Assembly (NCBI GenBank): GCA_018646195.1
Contig: JABGVH010000230.1
Coordinates: 1-42,966, forward strand
DNA: 42,966 bases
DNA from: Halobacteriovoraceae bacterium
Lineage (GTDB): Bacteria; Bdellovibrionota; Bacteriovoracia; Bacteriovoracales; Bacteriovoracaceae
Direction: 5' to 3'
How positions within the stretch are numbered: the first letter of the stretch is position 1; every line of letters starts with the position of its first letter. Below, piece after piece: positions 39,586-42,966 of this stretch. Below the pieces are notes generated by a model. The model searched no databases. It had not been told where the DNA came from and saw nothing but the letters and a program-made list of their open reading frames with translations. A program made the translations under genes and the position numbers.

Positions 39586-40989
39586 ATGAAGCCCTTTTAT
39601 AGCTTTTTAATACTAATAGTTTTGACTGTATCTTCGTGTGGTCATTTTGGATCAGGGAAGACAGGGGCCGGCGCCAGTAATTTGGATGTTGATTTAGAAT
39701 TAAACGTTCGAAAGGTAACCCTGGCAAATGGTTTGAGAATTCTAATTATGGAAAATCACAAACTACCGATTTTTTCTTATCACACCTTTTACGATGTAGG
39801 AGGTCGTTATGAATCTCGAGAAGACGGAACAACTGGAGCTACGCACTTCTTAGAGCACATGATGTTTAAGGGGGCTAAAAAATATGGACCTGGGAAATTT
39901 GATAGCATCATAGAAGGAAATGGAGGCAGTACCAACGCTTATACAACATTTGACTCTACTGTTTACCATGAAAACATTCCGTCTCGACTTGTTGATAAAA
40001 TTATCGATTTAGAGGCAGATAGGATGCAACACCTTCTATTAGATAAGACCGCTTTTGAAAAAGAGCGAGGAGTTGTTAAAGAAGAAAGAAAGATGCGCTA
40101 TGAGAATAGCCCTCGCGGTCAGCTCTACCTCGCAACTATGCAAGCTGTCTTCACGGGAACTCCTTATGGAGGCTCAGTGATTGGCGACGTTAAGGATTTA
40201 GATTCGTTAGATCGCGATAAAATGATGAGTTTCTTTAAGAAGTTTTATACTCCCGACAATGCGATTGTAGTGATCGTTGGTGATGTAAACTCTTCGCATA
40301 TAGTGGATCAAATGAAGGAGAAATTTGGTTCCCTGAAATCTTCTAATGACGAAATCAAGAAATACAAATTAGAGAAAAATGATTCTAAAAACTTTACTCA
40401 TAAGGGACGGTATAATCGCGAAATTAAAATACGAGGTTCCAATCCTTCTCCAATGTTTATGATGGCAATACCAGGAGAGCCTATCGGCACCCCTAAGTCT
40501 TTCGTCATGGACATACTTTCTTCAGTCTTGGGGGATGGTGAGAGCTCTTATCTTAACCAAAAATACGTGAAAGGTAGGCGTCCCAAGTTAAGCCGGATTA
40601 GCGCTTCCAATTATACTCTGAAACATAATGGTGTCTTTTTTCTTTCGGGACAGCTTTTAAATGGTGTCAGCTTACGTGGTTTTAAAAAGAAATTGATAAG
40701 AGATTCGAAAAAATTCTGTTCTGAAGCAATTACAGAAAGAAGTGTTCAAAAAACTAAAAATCAATACCTGGTCGGTTATTATGGAGATATTCAATCGAAT
40801 ATGGGGATAGCAAGTTTTCTGGGACTTAGAGAGAGTTTTTTTGGAGATTACAAATTTTATAAAAAAGAATTAGAGATTTATAATTCAGTCAATATCACAG
40901 AGTTGAAAAAAGTTTGCAATAGCCTCTTTCAAAAACCGAAAAATCTATTTGTCTCAGTTTGGAATCGTCATCCTAAAGGAAAAAAATAA
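39586..40989 (+). CDS. M16 (insulinase-like) metallopeptidase, catalytic subunit, lipoprotein
   Basis: This 467-residue protein has a lipobox (TVSSC, Cys18) and the M16B zinc site: HFLEH at 87-91, with the distal Glu in KERGVVKEERKM. FDVGGRYE-like and TNAYTTFDSTVYHE blocks are also typical. The start is the ATG at 39586 (GGAG 5 nt upstream); a GTG at 39580 is an alternative. It is coupled (TAATG) to the next gene, an M16 relative lacking the zinc site. Bacterial M16B enzymes often work as such pairs. It probably acts in the periplasm or at the outer membrane on short peptides. Confidence 0.92.
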   Translation: MKPFYSFLILIVLTVSSCGHFGSGKTGAGASNLDVDLELNVRKVTLANGLRILIMENHKLPIFSYHTFYDVGGRYESREDGTTGATHFLEHMMFKGAKKYGPGKFDSIIEGNGGSTNAYTTFDSTVYHENIPSRLVDKIIDLEADRMQHLLLDKTAFEKERGVVKEERKMRYENSPRGQLYLATMQAVFTGTPYGGSVIGDVKDLDSLDRDKMMSFFKKFYTPDNAIVVIVGDVNSSHIVDQMKEKFGSLKSSNDEIKKYKLEKNDSKNFTHKGRYNREIKIRGSNPSPMFMMAIPGEPIGTPKSFVMDILSSVLGDGESSYLNQKYVKGRRPKLSRISASNYTLKHNGVFFLSGQLLNGVSLRGFKKKLIRDSKKFCSEAITERSVQKTKNQYLVGYYGDIQSNMGIASFLGLRESFFGDYKFYKKELEIYNSVNITELKKVCNSLFQKPKNLFVSVWNRHPKGKK

Positions 40990-42368
40990 TGTTGAAGAAA
41001 CTTAAACTACTTTTACTGTCTTGTTTTCTCGTAAGTTTACCAGCTCAGGCTAAACTGGGAATAGATAGTATTGTTAAGCTTGATTGGAATGGGCTTGAAG
41101 TTGTCTGGTTACAAGATGAACGTTTTCCTACTTATAATATGCAAATTTATTTTGGAGACGGAGCACTCTCTGACCCAAAAGGAAAAAAAGGATTAAGCTC
41201 TGCAGTAATGTCCCTGCTAGATGCGGGGACACGTCGATATGATCAAAAGGCCATTGCTGAGAATTTAGAATTTTTTGGTGCGCAGTATGGGGGAGACTCA
41301 AATCATGAGTATTCTTCTTTTACTATTGCTGGTCTAGTAAAAGATCGGACGCCAACTATTAAAATGATTTGTCATCTTTTTAAAGACGCTAGCTTCCCAA
41401 AGAAGGAAATTAAAAAAGCAAGAGTGCGAGCGGTAAACGGTTTGAAAAATATGATTAATTCCCATGGTCAGTTGGCCAGCCGGGCCTTTAGGGAACTTTC
41501 CCTCAAGGGGACACCATTTTCCTACCCAGCCAGCGGTAAAATTAAAGACCTTGGTCGTATTCGGCAAAAAGATCTTAAGAAGAAATTAGATTATTTAAAT
41601 AAGAAGGTTTCAAAGAGAATTTACATCACTTCTCCCAAAGAATTCTTAGATATAAAACATATTGTAAATGAAGAATGTGGCTGGAAAGATCAGAAAGGTC
41701 TTTATACAAGGACTACTGATTATCAACCACGCAAAAATAAAAATTCTCCTAAAATAGTATTGGTAACTGTACCTAAAGCAAATCAGGCACAAGTACGGGT
41801 AGGGAAGTTCCTCAATAAAGGTGATTTTTCAAATCCAGCACTTTTAAAACTCTTATCTGAGTATCTAGGAGGCGGTTTTACTTCGAAATTATTTCAAGAA
41901 ATTCGAGTTAAGCGAGGTTTGAGTTATTCTGCCTGGGCCTACGCCGCCGGACAAAAAGATTATGGGCGATCTGGTATAGGAACTTTCACTAAGAATAAAA
42001 CTCTTATAGAATTGCTAGAGGTCATTGAGAAAACTCTTGGCGAGGTTGCAGGGGGGAAAATTGAAAATAAAGAAGTTGAGAGGGCCAAGGGAAGCCTGGC
42101 CGGCTCTTATCCATTTCAATTTGAGTTAAATGCGGCTTTTCTTGGTCAACTTCTCTACTTAGATCATGTTGGGCGAAGCTATAGTGAAGTTTTTGAATTC
42201 CCTAAACAAGTTTCAAATTTAGGAAAAGAAAATTTGGTTAATGCAGCTAAGTCAATTTTTGACTGGAATGCCCAAACTATCGTAATCGTGGGGCCAAAGA
42301 AACTTCTAAAAGTACTTAAAAAGAAGTTCCCTCGTGTAGAAATGAAATCATATAAGAATTTTCTATAG
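40989..42368 (+). CDS. M16-family partner protein lacking the zinc site
   Basis: This 459-residue protein starts with a signal peptide (MLKKLKLLLLSCFLVSLPAQA). It follows the M16 layout (YFGDGALSDPKGKKGLSSAVMSLLDAGTRRY, EYLGGGFTSKLFQEIRVKRGLSYSAWAYA) but has GLSSAVMSLL where HxxEH should be, so it cannot bind zinc there. The RGLSY block in the second half, which helps bind substrate in the partner, is kept. It should form a heterodimer with the preceding M16 peptidase. The ATG overlaps that gene's stop. Confidence 0.9.
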   Translation: MLKKLKLLLLSCFLVSLPAQAKLGIDSIVKLDWNGLEVVWLQDERFPTYNMQIYFGDGALSDPKGKKGLSSAVMSLLDAGTRRYDQKAIAENLEFFGAQYGGDSNHEYSSFTIAGLVKDRTPTIKMICHLFKDASFPKKEIKKARVRAVNGLKNMINSHGQLASRAFRELSLKGTPFSYPASGKIKDLGRIRQKDLKKKLDYLNKKVSKRIYITSPKEFLDIKHIVNEECGWKDQKGLYTRTTDYQPRKNKNSPKIVLVTVPKANQAQVRVGKFLNKGDFSNPALLKLLSEYLGGGFTSKLFQEIRVKRGLSYSAWAYAAGQKDYGRSGIGTFTKNKTLIELLEVIEKTLGEVAGGKIENKEVERAKGSLAGSYPFQFELNAAFLGQLLYLDHVGRSYSEVFEFPKQVSNLGKENLVNAAKSIFDWNAQTIVIVGPKKLLKVLKKKFPRVEMKSYKNFL

Positions 42369-42386
42369 TAAAATAAGGAGTATCCG

Positions 42387-42635
42387 ATGTCTGATGATGA
42401 TCTAAAAGCTGAAATTGAGCGCTTGAAAGCAGAAAATGAAAATCTCAAAGAAGAAAAGAAAAAGACGGTAAAAGAGTTGTCTTTTAAAGTGAGTGCTAAA
42501 GGTGCTATGTCGGTTTACGGTATGGGTCGCTTTCCTGTCACTCTCTATAAAGAGCAGTGGGAAAAATTATTGGCCCGTGTAGAGGATATTAAACAATTTC
42601 TTAAAGATAATGAGGCTGATCTAAAGACAAAGTAG
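42387..42635 (+). CDS. Small protein with N-terminal coiled coil and SVYGxGRFPVTLY motif
   Basis: An 82-residue protein. Residues 1-30 are a charged coiled coil (EIERLKAENENLKEE). Residues 35-75 contain KVSAKGAMSVYGMGRFPVTLYKEQWEKLL in short blocks, which looks like a small conserved domain also found in other bacteria (from memory, not checked). The function is unknown. AGGAG lies just upstream of the ATG, and the gene follows the M16 pair by 18 nt, so it may be on the same mRNA. Confidence 0.75.
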   Translation: MSDDDLKAEIERLKAENENLKEEKKKTVKELSFKVSAKGAMSVYGMGRFPVTLYKEQWEKLLARVEDIKQFLKDNEADLKTK

Positions 42636-42636
42636 T

Positions 42637-42849
42637 TTAAGCTTTCTCTTCTTCGAGAATTTCTGTCCATTTTTTTTGAATTTTTGCGGAGGCTGCGTTT
42701 TGATCTGCGAGTTCACCTTTTTCGCTCAACTCCTGAATAAACGGCCATAAATGAGTTTGCAATTGGTCCCCAAAATGACGAATTTTATTTAACTCTTGTT
42801 CGGGAATATTTGCCTCATTTATATGAGATATCTGATGAAGGACTTGCAA
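42637..42849 (-). CDS. Small helical protein, probably cut at its 5' end by the IS
   Basis: A 70-residue frame with only a TTG start (42849), next to the left edge of the IS at about 42852. The chain is helical and charged (IPEQELNKIRHFGDQL, KIQKKWTEILEEEKA) with no Met inside. There is no room for a normal start upstream, because a stop codon falls within the IS at 42859-42861. The most likely reading is the C-terminal remnant of a longer gene. It is convergent with the coiled-coil gene and ends 2 nt after it. Confidence 0.45.
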   Translation of the reverse strand: MQVLHQISHINEANIPEQELNKIRHFGDQLQTHLWPFIQELSEKGELADQNAASAKIQKKWTEILEEEKA

Positions 42850-42851
42850 TC

Positions 42852-42966
42852 TAGACCCTTATATACTCCGGACACATTTGCATGGCTAATCATGTATAAT
42901 ATATCGTGTTCAGGAGATCATCGTGGGAAGAAAAGCATATACAGCTGAGTTTAAAGCTCAAGTTAC
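42852..42966 (+). mobile_element. Left end of an IS3-family insertion sequence
   Basis: The stretch from about 42852 has the look of an IS3-group left end, with the CCGGACAC block (42869-42876) near the tip as in IS3-type termini, a TATAAT box (42895-42900) and then a transposase OrfA start. The exact terminal base is uncertain by a few nt. The element continues beyond the window. Confidence 0.6.
42923..42966 (+). CDS. IS3-family transposase OrfA, N-terminal fragment
   Basis: GTG start with AGGAG 6 nt upstream. The first residues, MGRKAYTAEFKAQV, match the opening of the IS3/IS911-type OrfA helix-turn-helix protein, which begins xxRKRYTAEFKxxV in many members. The frame runs off the window. 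It would be made with OrfB through a -1 frameshift if the element is intact. Confidence 0.8.
   Translation, partial: MGRKAYTAEFKAQV

Noticed and set aside
1-42966. CRISPR array, prophage, integron or toxin-antitoxin pair
   Set aside because: No regular direct repeats with spacers, phage structural genes, integrase or recognisable toxin-antitoxin pair were seen. The only mobile DNA is the IS at the right edge.

Overview
The window looks like chromosomal DNA of a Gram-negative, AT-rich bacterium (roughly 40% G+C by eye). The gene content best fits a Bdellovibrio/Bacteriovorax-like member of the Bdellovibrionota. Reasons: many short lipoproteins and secreted proteins of unknown function, an AgmX/PglI-C-type lipoprotein, stray flagellar-type genes (a FliG C-domain-only protein and a FliL) outside any flagellar cluster, an LPS heptose epimerase (outer membrane with LPS), and a large secreted subtilase. 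This assignment is inference; no rRNA, tRNA or phylogenetic marker was read.

Layout. 1-1198 (-): arginase-family ureohydrolase translationally coupled to aat, which runs off the window edge. 1337-6310 (+): secreted protein, then a class II aldolase/SDR fusion coupled to an adenosine-deaminase-family enzyme, then a small acidic-tailed secreted protein. 6339-8967 (-): a YiiX-like papain-fold secreted protein overlapping a D-2-hydroxyacid dehydrogenase. 9096-10636 (+): map coupled to a degenerate NifU-like Fe-S protein. 11328-14007 (+): tatC, a DUF4149/TMEM205-like protein, hldD and a FliG C-domain-only protein in one tight operon. 14076-16463: a Cys/Lys-repeat lipoprotein, a TraR/DksA-type zinc-finger protein behind a sigma-54-like promoter and a GGA-rich structured leader, and a MxxTT-repeat lipoprotein. 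16866-23197 (-): subtilase lipoprotein, SGNH hydrolase, and htpG with a sigma-32-like promoter. 23313-25490 (+): one-domain asparaginase, membrane protein, proline iminopeptidase, closed by a terminator. 25744-29489 (+): Cys-rich lipoprotein, methylmalonyl-CoA epimerase, rhomboid protease, two small lipoproteins. 29502-34549 (-): a six-gene operon for a dTDP-3-amino-3,6-dideoxyhexose plus a glycosyltransferase and a methyltransferase, facing a zinc-ribbon methyltransferase. 35453-39396 (-, with one small + gene): DUF2079 membrane protein, secreted protein, FliL, alanine dehydrogenase. 39586-42635 (+): an active/inactive M16 peptidase pair and a small coiled-coil protein. 42852-end: the left edge of an IS3-family element, which seems to have cut into a minus-strand gene.

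The points most worth following are: (i) the control region of the TraR/DksA gene, which has a sigma-54-like promoter, an upstream 9+9 palindrome, and a leader with six GGA motifs and two mutually exclusive folds; (ii) a recurring arrangement in which a -10-like box sits 6-7 nt before a start codon with no Shine-Dalgarno sequence, suggesting several leaderless mRNAs; (iii) the aldolase/SDR-deaminase pair, possibly a 5'-deoxynucleoside salvage module; and (iv) the short FliG paralogue that has lost most of the rotor's torque residues. I found no CRISPR array, prophage, tRNA or rRNA.
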